Origin: Merluccius polli
Lineage: Eukaryota > Chordata > Actinopteri > Gadiformes > Merlucciidae
NCBI GenBank assembly: GCA_030340625.1
Contig: JAOPHQ010002856.1
Span: 241,001 to 305,000, forward strand
Length of the DNA: 64,000 nt
Direction: 5' to 3'
Shown: positions 1 to 10,440 of the stretch, piece by piece
How positions within the stretch are numbered: position 1 is the first letter of the stretch
How the letters are laid out: every line of letters starts with the position of its first letter
Translations under genes and position numbers: made by a program
Notes under the pieces: model-generated
The model's database searches: none
The model's input: only the letters and a program-made list of their open reading frames with translations
What the model was told of the DNA's origin: nothing

Positions 1-59
1 CTTTGTATATGGGGGAGTGTTTGTATATAAATGGGGCTAACTATTGTACAACTTGACAT

Positions 60-420
60 AGGGCTGCTCAATATATCGATATTATATCGATATCGTGATA
101 TGAGACTAGATATCGTCTTAGATTTTGGATATCGTGATTGGATGATTGATAAATGTTGTCTTTTCCAAGTTTTAAAGCCTACATTACAGTGAAGTGATGA
201 AAGAAAAGAGAAACTACTCTGAAAGTACTTTACCTTTGTCGAGTATTTAATTCACACAGTGTAGTGTGTAAACATAAATAGGCTTCACATGTGGTTATTT
301 TATATAGACTATTTATTTATTGAATTACCGGACAACATGCTATATCGTGATGATCATCGAGATATTAAAATATATAAATATATATCCGGATAGAAGGTTT
401 TTGCCATATCGCCCAGCCCT
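60..420. mobile_element. Non-autonomous hAT-like MITE, copy A
   Basis: A 361-bp AT-rich element that begins AGGGCTG and ends GCCCAGCCCT, giving short terminal inverted repeats. It is full of degenerate ATATCGAT/GATATCG motifs. It is flanked by a near-perfect direct repeat (AACTTGACAT before, AACTTGGCAT after), which fits the 8-bp target duplication of hAT elements. No coding capacity is visible. A second copy in the opposite orientation lies at 29362-29686. Family assignment rests on termini and target-site length only. Confidence 0.7.
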
Positions 421-544
421 AACTTGGCATTTATTAATTTAGCAGAAACATCAGCACATTACACAAGTACCACCACCAGGCGTCCAAAGTCAACTAGATG
501 CAACCAGTGTGTAGTCGTAAACGGCGTTTGTTGTGTTGCTCTAG

Positions 545-1027
545 CCGTGGACAAGGCCTACAAGCTCCTGTTGGAACCAGAGCAGAAGAAGAGGGCTGTG
601 GACGTCATCAGTGCTGGGAGGGAGTACACGGAGCACATGGTGAAAGCACAACCACTTCTTTTCTTAGGGATATTAATATTGCAGATCTGTGAATGATCGT
701 TCACATGGTGTTTGGTGACATGTCAACGTGACCATGATGCCCTGCGCTCCTGACAGATGAAGGAGAAGAAAAAACAGCTGAAGAAGGATGGGAAGCCAGT
801 GTTTGTGGAGGAGGATGACCCAGAAATGGTAATGCAAGGCCATCCAATTTCTATGGCTTTCCGCCAATGTGGATTATTGATGATTTTAAATGAGATGAAA
901 AACTGAATTGAAACTGAATTCTCTAAATCACATTTCTAAATATATTGCATGGATCTTTATTTGACATTGTGTATGTATGTATGTATATATGTATGTATAT
1001 GTATATATGTATGTATATGTATGTATG

Positions 1028-1070
<43 letters not shown>

Positions 1071-3524
1071 ATATATACACTCACCGGCCACTTTATTAGG
1101 TACACCTGTCCAACTGCTCGTTAACGCAAATTTCTAATCAGCCAATCACATGGCAGCAACTCAATGCATTTAGGCATGTAGACATGGTCAGGACGATCTG
1201 CTGCAGTTCAAACCGAGCATCAGAATGGGGAAGAAAGGTGATTTAAGTGACTTTGAACGTGGCATGGTTGTTGGTGCCAGACGGGCTGGTCTGAGTATTT
1301 CAGAGACTGCTGATCTACTGGGATTTTCACGCACAACCATCTCTAGGGTTTACAGAGAATGGTCCGAAAAAGAGAAAATATCCAGTGAGCGGCAGTTCTG
1401 TGGGCGCAAATGCCTTGTTGATGCTAGAGGTCAGAGGAGAATGGCCAGACTGGTTCGAGCTGATAGAAAGGCAACTGTAACTCAAATAACCACTCGTTAC
1501 AACAGAGGTATGCAGAAGAGCATCTCTGAACGCACAACACGTCGAACCTTGAGGCGGATGGGCTACAGCAGCAGAAGACCACACTGGGTGCCACTCCTGT
1601 CAGCTAAGAACAGGAAACTGAGGCTACAATTCGCACAGGCTCACCAAAATTGGACAATCGAAGATTGGAAAAACGTTGCCTGGTCTGATGAGTCTCGATT
1701 TCTGCTGCGACATTCGGATGGTAGGGTCAGAATTTGGCGTCAACAACATGAAAGCATGGATCCATCCTGCCTTGTATCAACGGTTCAGGCTGGTGGTGGT
1801 GGTGTAATGGTGTGGGGGATATTTTCCTGGCACACTTTGGGCTTATTAGTACCAATTGAGCATTGTGTCAAAGCCACAGACTACCTGAGTATTGTTGCTG
1901 ACCATGTCCATCCCTTTATGACCACAGTGTACCCATCTTCTGATGGCTACTTCCAGCAGGATAACGCGCCATGTCATAAAGCGCGAATCATCTCAGACTG
2001 GTTTCTTGAACATGACAATGAGTTCACTGTACTCAAATGGCCTCCACAGTCACCAGATCTCAATCCAATAGAGCACCTTTGGGATGTGGTGGAACGGGAG
2101 ATTCGCATCATGGATGTGCAGCCGACAAATCTGCAGCAACTGCGTGATGCTATCATGTCAATATGGACCAAACTCTCTGAGGAATGTTTCCAGTACCTTG
2201 TTGAATCTGTGCCACGAAGGATTAAGGCAGTTCTGAAGGCAAAAGGGGGTCCAACCCGGTACTAGCAAGGTGTACCTAATAAAGTGGCCGGTGAGTGTGT
2301 GTATATACACTCACCGGCCACTTTATTAGGTACACCTGTCCAACTGCTCGTTAACGCAAATTTCTAATCAGCCAATCACATGGCAGCAACGCAATGCATT
2401 TAGGCATGTAGACATGGTCAGGACGATCTGCTGCAGTTCAAACCGAGCATCAGAATGGGGAAGAAAGGTGATTTAAGTGACTTTGAACGTGGCATGGTTG
2501 TTGGTGCCAGACAGGCTGGTCTGAGTATTTCAGAGACTGCTGATCTACTGGGATTTTCACGCACAACCATCTCTAGGGTTTACAGAGAATGGTCCGAAAA
2601 AGAGAAAATATCCAGTGAGCGGCAGTTCTGTGGGCGCAAATGCCTTGTTGATGCTAGAGGTCAGAGGAGAATGGCCAGACTGGTTCGAGCTGATAGAAAG
2701 GCAACTGTAACTCAAATAACCACTCGTTACAACAGAGGTATGCAGAAGAGCATCTCTGAACGCACAACACGTCGAACCTTGAGGCGGATGGGCTACAGCA
2801 GCAGAAGACCACACCGGGTGCCACTCCTGTCAGCTAAGAACAGGAAACTGAGGCTACAATTCGCACAGGCTCACCAAAATTGGACAATCGAAGATTGGAA
2901 AAACGTTGCCTGGTCTGATGAGTCTCGATTTCTGCTGCGACATTCGGATGGTAGGGTCAGAATTTGGCGTCAACAACATGAAAGCATGGATCCATCCTGC
3001 CTTGTATCAACGGTTCAGGCTGGTGGTGGTGGTGTAATGGTGTGGGGGATATTTTCCTGGCACACTTTGGGCTTATTAGTACCAATTGACCATCGTGTCA
3101 AAGCCACAGACTACCTGAGTATTGTTGCTGACCATGTCCATCCCTTTATGACCACAGTGTACCCATCTTCTGATGGCTACTTCCAGCAGGATAACGCGCC
3201 ATGTCATAAAGCGCGAATCATCTCAGACTGGTTTCTTGAACATGACAATGAGTTCACTGTACTCAAATGGCCTCCACAGTCACCAGATCTCAATCCAATA
3301 GAGCACCTTTGGGATGTGGTGGAACGGGAGATTCGCATCATGGATGTGCAGCCGACAAATCTGCAGCAACTGCGTGATGCTATCATGTCAATATGGACCA
3401 AACTCTCTGAGGAATGTTTCCAGTACCTTGTTGAATCTGTGCCACGAAGGATTAAGGCAGTTCTGAAGGCAAAAGGGGGTCCAACCTGGTACTAGCAAGG
3501 TGTACCTAATAAAGTGGCCGGTGA

Positions 3525-3588
<64 letters not shown>

Positions 3589-3920
3589 GATGGGCATAGA
3601 TTAAAATATTTAATCTAGACTAATCTTGAAATTAATCTAGATTAACGTGGCTCCTTTGAATGATGTCGAAGGTGTCCATAATATGTGTTTGCTACCTAAA
3701 TAATGACTTATATTGCCTAACTAATGACTTATATTACCTAAATAATGACTAAAAGTGGGTCTGCGCGATTGTTGAGCGGGGGGGGGGGGTGCTACCGGAG
3801 CTTTTTGTTGAACGGGAGCTGCTACCGGAGCCTTCAGTTGGCGAATTGTTGAGCGGGGGGGGGGGGGGGGGGGGGGAGGTGCTACCGGAGGATTTCGGTT
3901 CGCGTTATCGCAGCCCATCA

Positions 3921-3989
<69 letters not shown>

Positions 3990-4806
3990 GCACGCACGCG
4001 CGCCCGCACATACACACACACACACACACACAGAGTTCACTGGTCTGTTCCTTGCTTTTCCAGTTCAGGCAGGCCGTGTACAAGCAGACTATGAAGCTTT
4101 TTGCAGAGCTGGAGATTAAGAGGAAGGAAAGGGAAGCAAAGGATATGCATGAAAGGTAAAGCCCAAGTGCGTTGTGTGCTCCTTTATTTCAAATGGACTT
4201 ATTTCCCTTAGAACAAAATGGATTCCTTCTTAAAAGCTGCTATGAGGAGTGCCACTATTCATTCCCAGCTTAATTTGGATGTGTCAGCCTAATTTGAATG
4301 TGTGTCATTTTCATTTGGATGCATCTTTATAATTAACATAAGCAAATTATTATCAGTGAAATATTTGTATGCAACTATGACCCCTGTCCTCTCCCTTTGC
4401 ATTCAGCTGATGTGGACTTTTGCCATTTGCTTATATAAGGATATAGGGTAACAATAGTGTTGTTTAATTTTTTTTTGGGTCATGCATTTGTCTTGTCTTT
4501 TTTTTCACCAGAAAAAGGGCGAGAGAGGAAGAAATCGAGACGGCAGAAAAAGCTAAGAGAGACCGAGAGTGGCAAAAGAACTTTGAGGTGCGTTTCTACA
4601 TGATTCCTCTTAACCAAGACATGTGTATATACATTTCATTTGTATGAAATTGATTGACTTATATCAAATAATGCTTTGTTGCCCAGGAAACGAGGGATGG
4701 CCGCGTAGACAGCTGGAGGACCTTCCAGTCCAAGGGGAAGAAAAAGGAGAAGAAGAACCGGTCTTTCCTCAAGCCCCCCAAAGTCAAGATGGAGCAGAGG
4801 GAGTGA
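545..4806 (+). CDS. dnajc8: DNAJC8, C-terminal exons (5' part outside the window)
   Basis: Five coding exons read as DnaJ homolog subfamily C member 8, a nuclear J-protein associated with the spliceosome. Exons: 545-639, 757-828, 4064-4155, 4512-4587 and 4687-4806, all with AG/GT borders and compatible phases. They encode the last 150 residues. Recognisable segments are AVDKAYKLLL (end of the J-domain region), VEEDDPE, AVYKQTMKLFAELEIKRKER, a long charged helix, and the terminal PPKVKMEQRE before TGA. The J domain itself, with HPD, must lie upstream of base 1. The intron between 828 and 4064 has been expanded by two Tc1-like transposons, a hAT-like element and TA microsatellites. The third exon follows a CA-rich tract but keeps a clear acceptor. 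Identification is by strong recall of the vertebrate protein. Confidence 0.93.
967..1077. repeat. TATG/TA microsatellite, transposon target
   Basis: Imperfect TATG and TA repeats directly abut the left end of the first Tc1-like element. Tc1/mariner elements insert at TA, so the tract is a plausible landing site. Confidence 0.85.
1078..2297 (+). mobile_element. Tc1-like DD36E transposon, copy 1 (complete)
   Basis: A 1220-bp element with about 30-bp terminal inverted repeats starting CACTCACCGGCCACTTTATT and ending in the exact reverse complement. It encodes one intact transposase and is preceded by TA. Ten bases (TGTGTATATA) separate it from a second copy. It lies in an intron of dnajc8 in the same orientation as the gene. 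Confidence 0.96.
1225..2265 (+). CDS. Tc1/mariner transposase, copy 1 (DD36E)
   Basis: An intact 346-residue transposase, the usual length for the Tc1 group. The N-terminal third holds the paired-type helix-turn-helix DNA-binding region (ISETADLLGFSRTTISRVYR near residues 25-44). The catalytic triad is visible: D155 in WSDESRF, D246 in FQQDNAPCH and E283 in SPDLNPIEHLW. There are 36 residues between the second D and E, not the 34 of classical Tc1 or Sleeping Beauty. This spacing matches the published DD36E (Incomer) group, as recalled. A glycine run (GGGGVMVWG) sits between the first two catalytic residues, as is typical. No stop or frameshift is present, so the protein could be active. ATG follows CAGA and is the first in frame. 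Confidence 0.95.
   Translation: MGKKGDLSDFERGMVVGARRAGLSISETADLLGFSRTTISRVYREWSEKEKISSERQFCGRKCLVDARGQRRMARLVRADRKATVTQITTRYNRGMQKSISERTTRRTLRRMGYSSRRPHWVPLLSAKNRKLRLQFAQAHQNWTIEDWKNVAWSDESRFLLRHSDGRVRIWRQQHESMDPSCLVSTVQAGGGGVMVWGIFSWHTLGLLVPIEHCVKATDYLSIVADHVHPFMTTVYPSSDGYFQQDNAPCHKARIISDWFLEHDNEFTVLKWPPQSPDLNPIEHLWDVVEREIRIMDVQPTNLQQLRDAIMSIWTKLSEECFQYLVESVPRRIKAVLKAKGGPTRY
2308..3527 (+). mobile_element. Tc1-like DD36E transposon, copy 2 (complete)
   Basis: Second 1220-bp copy in the same orientation as the first, with both terminal inverted repeats intact and TA on its right flank leading into a TA microsatellite. By eye only six substitutions separate the two copies (about 99.5% identity): one upstream of the ORF and five within it. 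Confidence 0.96.
2455..3495 (+). CDS. Tc1/mariner transposase, copy 2 (DD36E)
   Basis: Intact 346-residue transposase with the same D155, D246, E283 triad as copy 1. Five residues differ between copies, all from single-base changes: R20Q or a neighbouring position, W120R (approximate), E to D and C to R near residue 211-213, and R345W. None falls in the triad. All five coding differences change an amino acid, which fits relaxed constraint after insertion. It is not possible to tell which copy is ancestral. Confidence 0.95.
   Translation: MGKKGDLSDFERGMVVGARQAGLSISETADLLGFSRTTISRVYREWSEKEKISSERQFCGRKCLVDARGQRRMARLVRADRKATVTQITTRYNRGMQKSISERTTRRTLRRMGYSSRRPHRVPLLSAKNRKLRLQFAQAHQNWTIEDWKNVAWSDESRFLLRHSDGRVRIWRQQHESMDPSCLVSTVQAGGGGVMVWGIFSWHTLGLLVPIDHRVKATDYLSIVADHVHPFMTTVYPSSDGYFQQDNAPCHKARIISDWFLEHDNEFTVLKWPPQSPDLNPIEHLWDVVEREIRIMDVQPTNLQQLRDAIMSIWTKLSEECFQYLVESVPRRIKAVLKAKGGPTWY
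3528..3584. repeat. TA microsatellite
   Basis: Uninterrupted TA repeat between the second Tc1-like element and the hAT-like element. Confidence 0.95.
3585..3923. mobile_element. Non-autonomous hAT-like element with G-tracts
   Basis: A 339-bp insert in a TA tract. Its ends TAGAGATGGGC and GCCCATCACTA are inverted repeats with one mismatch, typical of hAT-like MITEs. The interior has two long G runs and three copies of a GCTACCGGAG motif, suggesting local duplication or slippage. No coding capacity. Because it is surrounded by TA repeats, the target-site duplication cannot be resolved. Confidence 0.65.
3924..4032. repeat. TA then CA microsatellite
   Basis: TA repeat to about 3986, passing into a CA repeat that ends 30 bases before the acceptor of the third dnajc8 exon in the window. 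Confidence 0.9.
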
Positions 4807-5080
4807 AACAACATTTTATAACTTAAAACTTATAACACTGCAGGAAGGTCATTATGCAGCTGTTCCACGTGACAATTTACCCCCCCCTTCCCTCCCCCTC
4901 CAAGAAATGTAGGTTTTTGAGGTTTCTATTTTTTTTTATTGTACACATTTGTGAACCTGGAACCTGTATGAGAGCATGATGACATTCGGCACAAATGGAG
5001 GGGGGGGGCGGCGGATATTCAATATTAATTTCTCATATCGCACTGTAGTTTGTCTTGATTTCTGTGGGATTTCTTTTCTT

Positions 5081-5086
5081 AATAAA
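5081..5086 (+). terminator. dnajc8: dnajc8 poly(A) signal
   Basis: AATAAA 275 bases after the dnajc8 stop codon, on the same strand, ahead of a T/G-rich stretch. The 3' UTR would therefore be about 300 bases and end near 5105. Confidence 0.75.
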
Positions 5087-5566
5087 GCTTGTAAAGCCTA
5101 TTTTGATGTGGTCTACGAGTTGAGTAGGAGATTGAACATTGGATAAGGGTAACGACAGATGCAGTAGACCGTTCCATGAATGTGAAGGGGAATGGTGTGG
5201 TGGCGATGACCCTGAACAGCTTACAGTATTTACTAAATGTATTTATCTGAACACAGGCCTCCAGAGGTGTGCAGATTACCTAGTGGGATGTTCATCTGAT
5301 TGGATTTCCGTTGGTTTCCTAAAAAATCCTCCAACACAGTGCTAGGCTGCCTTGCCGGGTGTCTTGATTATTACTGGATGTTAGGATGTACCATCTTTAG
5401 TGCTGTTAAATAAATTACTAGGGTTTTTTTTCCCTTGGTTCGTTTTTTCAGTCATTCTGTTTGTTATTTTGTATACTTAAACATGTCTTGCTGGGTTCCC
5501 GCCCCTGAATCCCCGCCAAAATAGAAATTCAGGATGAATATCAGGCGTAAACATGTCATTCATATC

Positions 5567-5572
5567 TTTATT
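5567..5572 (-). terminator. Poly(A) signal of the CaaX gene
   Basis: AATAAA on the - strand (TTTATT on +) 210 bases beyond the stop codon. It would end the transcript near 5545, about 440 bases from the end of dnajc8, a tail-to-tail arrangement. Confidence 0.7.
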
Positions 5573-5781
5573 AAAACATTCATTTGGCAGAAACAACCAC
5601 GTACAAATTGTGCAAAATCAAAGCAACAAACTAAAATACAACTGTTTATACAACTCGGTTCACTACATTGTGATTAACGTTGCATGTTTATATGTCGGTT
5701 GGCTTCTAAATTCGGTCGGGATTTCTACCATTTTGTGTTCTTCTCAACCCTTACAATGACATCCTAGTGTCTGGGCTTTCT

Positions 5782-7748
5782 TTACATCACTTTGCACTGG
5801 TCTGCTCCGGCGGGGAGGCTGGCCGTGGCCCCCTGGCCGCTGCCCCTCACCCCGTCCAGGCTGAGGCCCTGGAAGGCACCGAAGAATGACTTGTGATGAC
5901 CCTTGGGTGCAGCAGGCTTTCGGGCCGGCTTGCTGGGCTTCTATAGAAAAGCATTGTAGAGCACACAAGAAGCAAGAAATTAGACTGAGACCCAAATGAT
6001 TAAACACCAAGTTAACTATTAGTAGTAGAATTCATGGTCTTGGTCTTCTGGACAGTCTAGGGTGTTCGGATGGGTGTTTGACTGCCAGATGTTGTGGGTT
6101 TGAACCCCAACGCCTGGAGTCCACCTGTAAGCATATATGAAAGTGCATGGTGTTAAGTGTCTACATTGTGTGGGGTTTCGCTTGTCAGCACCATGGCTGA
6201 CTGCCTTGCAATGGTGGTTTCTCTGGAGGCTAAGCAGGGAATGGCTTGGTCCATCCTTGGATTGGGGGACCAAACAGTGCTGGTAGGTGTTGGAAGGCCA
6301 GTAGGGGGTGCTCATTCCTCTGGTCTATGTAATTGGCCCATGACAGAGCAGACTAAAGCTCACATGGCACAGATTAGGGGTGCTAACCTTGGTGTCCTGG
6401 CCAAGCTCCCAACCACTGTGAGTGCCAGGGTTCTGGTATATTCTGGCTGCCATGCGTCACCCAGGTAAGGGGTTGAACACAACACCCTGTTTGAGCTAGT
6501 CCCCTGCCCACTATCCAAAATTAAAAAATGCCCCTTGGCCTACTTCTGGTACAGACACTACATCACTTTCCATCTAGGAATAAGTTGTTTGGGGTTTGGC
6601 TTTCCTTTAATTGTAACGCTTAAAGACATACATGGTGTGCGTTCGGCTCTCTGGCCGGCCTTACCCTTGGAAGACAGTGCTGGCTCCTGAAGTGGGTCTT
6701 TCTGACGGTCTGCTCAGCGTGCTTTTTAGCAATCATTGCTTGCCGTCGTTTCCTAAACAAGACAATAAGAAACGTGCGGTAAATCTTTAGCAACTGTAAG
6801 TGTACACACACACACACACACAGAGTCAAGCGGCTTACCTGCTTGCAGTTGAGGCTTATCTGCACTAATTGAAGCGACTGGTGACAAGGTTTATCAAGCA
6901 AGAAAAAAACTAGTTGGCCAAGTATATGGTGATAAATGGTTTATAAATGAAGCTGAAAACATTCCATTGCCAAAAAGTATAATGGATCGGTTATCCGATT
7001 CGCAAGCCTTCGATGGACCAATGATGGGGACAGGTCGCAATTTGGCTGGTTGGTGATTTCACAGGGCCTCAAATGACAACAATCATCCCAATATTGAAGG
7101 GCTTGTCCCCCGCTGCTCCCCGCCCCCACAACACACACAATTTCCATGTCCAATAGGCCTTTATGGCAGAGGTGCAATAGTAGTAGGCTGTAGGTATGCC
7201 AGCACCCAACAGCCAGATGAACTGGCTGTTGCCCTGCCTGGTTGACACCAAATGGGCATATGTGAGGCACTGGCTTTGAGTGGTCAGAAAAGCGCTACAT
7301 AAATGCAGATAACCGTACAGATAGAACCCTCTTCATACTGTAACTGTAGTCAATATTGCACTCAAATTGTGTGTGTTAACATATTTTCATACAACCAGTA
7401 CAATAATGCATTAGAATTGCTCCAATCTCTCTCTATGGTAATCCTTTGCAGCTCAAATGAACAGGCAGACATTGTCCTAAACAGGTGCGCTACATACCTT
7501 TCCTGCTTGAGTTCAGCCTGGTACACCCTGAGCCAGGAGTCTGGGACTTTCTGGCTGGCGCTACAGGGCAGAGACTTCCTCCTGTCGAAGCCCATGCAGG
7601 GAATGGACATCCGGCGCGCGCCGATGCTCTGCCTGCGCGCGAAGCTGTTCCTGCGGACGGACGGCGTCTTCTTGCCGCCGGGGTTGGTGCTGTACACACA
7701 GCTGGTGAACTGCCTGAGAGGCGCGCCCAGGGACCTCATGGAGTCCAT
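5782..7748 (-). CDS. Unrecognised 165-aa basic protein with CaaX-like C terminus
   Basis: Three coding exons on the - strand: 7498-7748, 6665-6752 and 5782-5940, with consensus GT-AG borders and matching phases (251+88+159 = 498 bases). The start has a near-ideal Kozak context, CCCACCATGG. The protein is rich in Arg, Lys and Ser. Four basophilic-kinase-type sites occur at S35 (RRNS), S41 (RRQS), S48 (RRMS) and S59 (RRKS). A charged helix-like segment (QAELKQERKRRQ) follows, then a KPxKPARKP stretch, a FFGAFQGLSL motif and the C-terminal CKVM. CKVM fits a farnesylation signal with Met in the last place and Lys in the first, as in CENP-E and CENP-F type signals. I do not recognise the family. 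Gene structure is convincing; function is not inferable beyond possible prenylation and phosphorylation. It is convergent with dnajc8. Confidence 0.72.
6040..6480 (+). mobile_element. SINE-like element with a 5S-rRNA-like segment
   Basis: Lies in the second intron of the CaaX gene. Near 6225-6275 it carries GGCTAAGCAGGG followed by TGGTCCATCCTTGGATTGG and GGGACC, close to the middle of vertebrate 5S rRNA (GCTAAGCAGGG, CTTGGATGGGAGACC). Upstream, GGGTTTGAACCCC at about 6097 resembles a tRNA B box. Downstream, GGCCAGTAGGGGG at about 6296 is a motif I recall from fish 5S-derived repeats. Too diverged to be a functional 5S gene. Confidence 0.55.
6930..7312 (+). mobile_element. SINE/LINE-tail-like repeat
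   Basis: Intronic sequence ending in TGGTCAGAAAAGCGCTACAT-AAATGCAG, a tail that I recall from common fish SINE and L2-type 3' ends. The upstream boundary is uncertain. No coding potential worth reporting. Confidence 0.4.
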
Positions 7749-8594
7749 GGTGGGAAGGGCTGCGGCCGGGGGTTGATGTGTTGTGTCTCGGAGGCACGCG
7801 GGACGGCTGGAGCCCCCTTATACCCAAGGTTCACCTTGAGGGGGTCAAAATGTCACACCGCGTCGATACGGGGGTCAACGGGAAGGCCTCGACGACGGCA
7901 AGGTCACTCCCTCTTCCTCACTAGTTGTGGATCTGGGGGGAAAAACAAAACAAAACAGATCTTGTTCAAATACACAGACAAACCTCTTATTAAACAATAG
8001 ACAGCGGTCACGTCAACGTGTTAATCTTTCTAAAATGTTGAATAAAATGACATCAATCGGATGAATCAATCTTAGAAAAAGAAGAAGATAGGATACATTT
8101 ACATTTAATCATTTAGCAAACTCTTTTGGACTTACTTTGTTAAACTTTATTAAACATTAATGTCCTCCGAGAAGCCATTTGTGGTACAACAGCACAGGAC
8201 ATACAGACGCATCACAAGCACATCAGATCAACAAGGTGACTTACATGCGAGACCGAGAACAATTAAAGCCCACACTCATACACACCTGGGAAATGGAAAC
8301 CGCTATAGTCCAAGTGTTGCCGTGAAGCACGCCGCCCAATAGGAGCATTGTCTCAGGAACCGCTTGCTAGGTCTCTTCTTAAGGAGATTGACTTATGACT
8401 CCCTAGACCCCCCCCCCCCCCCCTTTCCTGTCCTGCAGGGATTAACTGCAGACGTAAATAGCCTTCATCTCATTACGGGCAGCGGAGGTTGCAGACCTTA
8501 CACCTGCGAAGTACAATACCTGTTGTTGAGTCAGCAACACAAAGTCAGGACAACACGCAAACATCTCTGTAGACATGATACCCAACGTCGTTCT
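7749..8594. other. 5' flank of the CaaX gene and intergenic sequence
   Basis: GC-rich sequence to about 7900 is the likely 5' UTR and promoter of the - strand CaaX gene. Beyond it the sequence is AT-rich, with a run of about 16 C near 8408. No exon or RNA gene seen. Confidence 0.45.
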
Positions 8595-9414
8595 GGGTAG
8601 CACTTCGGAAAAACTGCAATTATGAAGCATTAATAAAGAAGTAGTCAATATATAGTCGTTCATAGTGAATTCATCATTTATATATCATTTTTCCAACATG
8701 AATACAGGTATTAGTAAGCAATTCATAATCAGTTATACATTATTAATGAGATGGTTTAAAAGATAACAAGTGTACGTTAATGACTTACAATGCATTAATA
8801 ATGCTTCATGAACACATAATAATGCTGCAATTCATGTTAAATCTTGACTATATGCGTTAGCATTTAAAAATTACATAAAGTGAGGACTATTGTAGTGTAT
8901 TTTCTGTTATACATTTACAGGTTGTTCTCCTTATTTCTTTTATTCATCATATTCACTCATCCTTTACATAAAGAATGTTTCTGTTTTAGGAGAAGAACAC
9001 AAATGTGTTCTTCCACAACATATGGAGACATACAGATATCCCTAAGTGCCAACAGCGTACACAGAAGCTCTTTCCCATGGCCTTGGAAAGGCTTGCGTAC
9101 GTGGGTTGGGAGAGTTTGTCTTTGATCGTAAATCCAAAACGTTATCTGCTAGATGGGAGTACAGTTTTGGTCTTCAGAAACAAGCCAATTAAGGCATACC
9201 TGACTTTGTAAGAAGTGTGTGTATTAGAGAGGAGTTCAGACTCGGACCCCATTGGGCTGGGTCAAGAGGTTTCGGACAATTCAATGCATTGAATGACTTC
9301 CCGCTTGTGTTCTCTGTTAAATAAAAAGTTATTTACTCAGACACTTTTGGGAGCGGACCTCCATCATTTCATCATCCACAGACCAGCATTCTGGCAGCCG
9401 AGAAGAATATACCA

Positions 9415-10012
9415 CACTATCTATGCCTTATAAATTACATAAAGTCAGGACTATCTATGCCTTATAAATTACATAAAGTCAGGACTATCTATGCCTTATA
9501 TATTACATAAAGTCAGGACTATCTATGCCTTATAAATTACATAAAGTCAGGACTATCTATGCCTTATATATTACATAAAGTCAGGACTATCTATGCCTTA
9601 TGAATTACATAAAGTCAGGATTATCTATGCCTTATAAATTACATAAAGTGAGGACTATCTATGCCTTATAAATTACATAAAGTCAGGACTATCTATGCCT
9701 TATATATTACATAAAGTCAGGACTATCTATGCCTTATAAATTACATAAAGTCAGGACTATCTATGCCTTATATATTACATAAAGTCAGGACTATCTATGC
9801 CTTATAAATTACATAAAGTCAGGACTATCTATGCCTTATAAATTACATAAAGTGAGGACTATCTATGCCTTATAAATTACATAAAGTCAGGACTATCTAT
9901 GCCTTATAAATTACATAAAGTCAGGACTATCTATGCCTTATAAATTACATAAAGTCAGGACTATCTATGCCTTATAAATTACATAAAGTCAGGACTATCT
10001 ATGCCTCCCTAA
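9415..10012. repeat. 34-bp minisatellite, about 18 units
   Basis: Head-to-tail units of CTATCTATGCCTTATAAATT followed by ACATAAAGTCAGGA, period 34. Eighteen ATGCC steps run from about 9423 to 10001. Variants are few (AAATT/TATT, GTCAGG/GTGAGG). The ACATAAAGTGAGGACTAT part is identical to the inner edge of the left inverted repeat of the surrounding element (about 8872-8889), so the array probably grew from that edge. Confidence 0.95.
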
Positions 10013-10379
10013 GCATTTATAAATTACATAAAGTGAGGACTATCTATGATCATTTATAAATGGATTGAAAATGCCTCAAGTAACATTGCAGCACTACCAA
10101 TACTCTTAACTAAGGCTTTCTAACTACCTGAATTGATCAATCCAGCCTTTACACCATTTATAAATGCTTAGTAATACGACATGATGTCTTTGGTGTAATG
10201 GAGGTGTTGAGGTCCAGGGACGTGGAAGTGGAGCCCCAGCGGGGCCACAACCAAGGTAACTTTATTTTGTTGTTCAATTGTTTTCTATTGATTGGTGTTG
10301 TTTATCAACAATTATTTATGTGTTTATATCAGCACATGTTTAGTGTGTATGCTTTCCTATGTAGAACTATGTCAACTAA

Positions 10380-10440
10380 GACATCATTATGTTAGGTTTC
10401 CATGGAGGTGCTCTCCATGGAAACCTAACATAATGACGTC
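10380..10440. repeat. 28-bp palindrome, 5-base loop
   Basis: Arms 10380-10407 and 10413-10440 are inverted repeats with one mismatch, including TTAGGTTTCCATGGAG and its complement. The spacer is GTGCT. It could extrude as a cruciform or fold as a hairpin in RNA. Confidence 0.93.

Noticed and set aside
673..867. Frames antisense to dnajc8 exons and antisense to the transposases (e.g. 1327-1584, 2557-2814)
   Set aside because: Shadows of the real coding strand.
9415..10012. CRISPR array
   Set aside because: Units are contiguous with no spacers, the genome is eukaryotic and no cas genes exist; these are minisatellites (same for 37180-37990).
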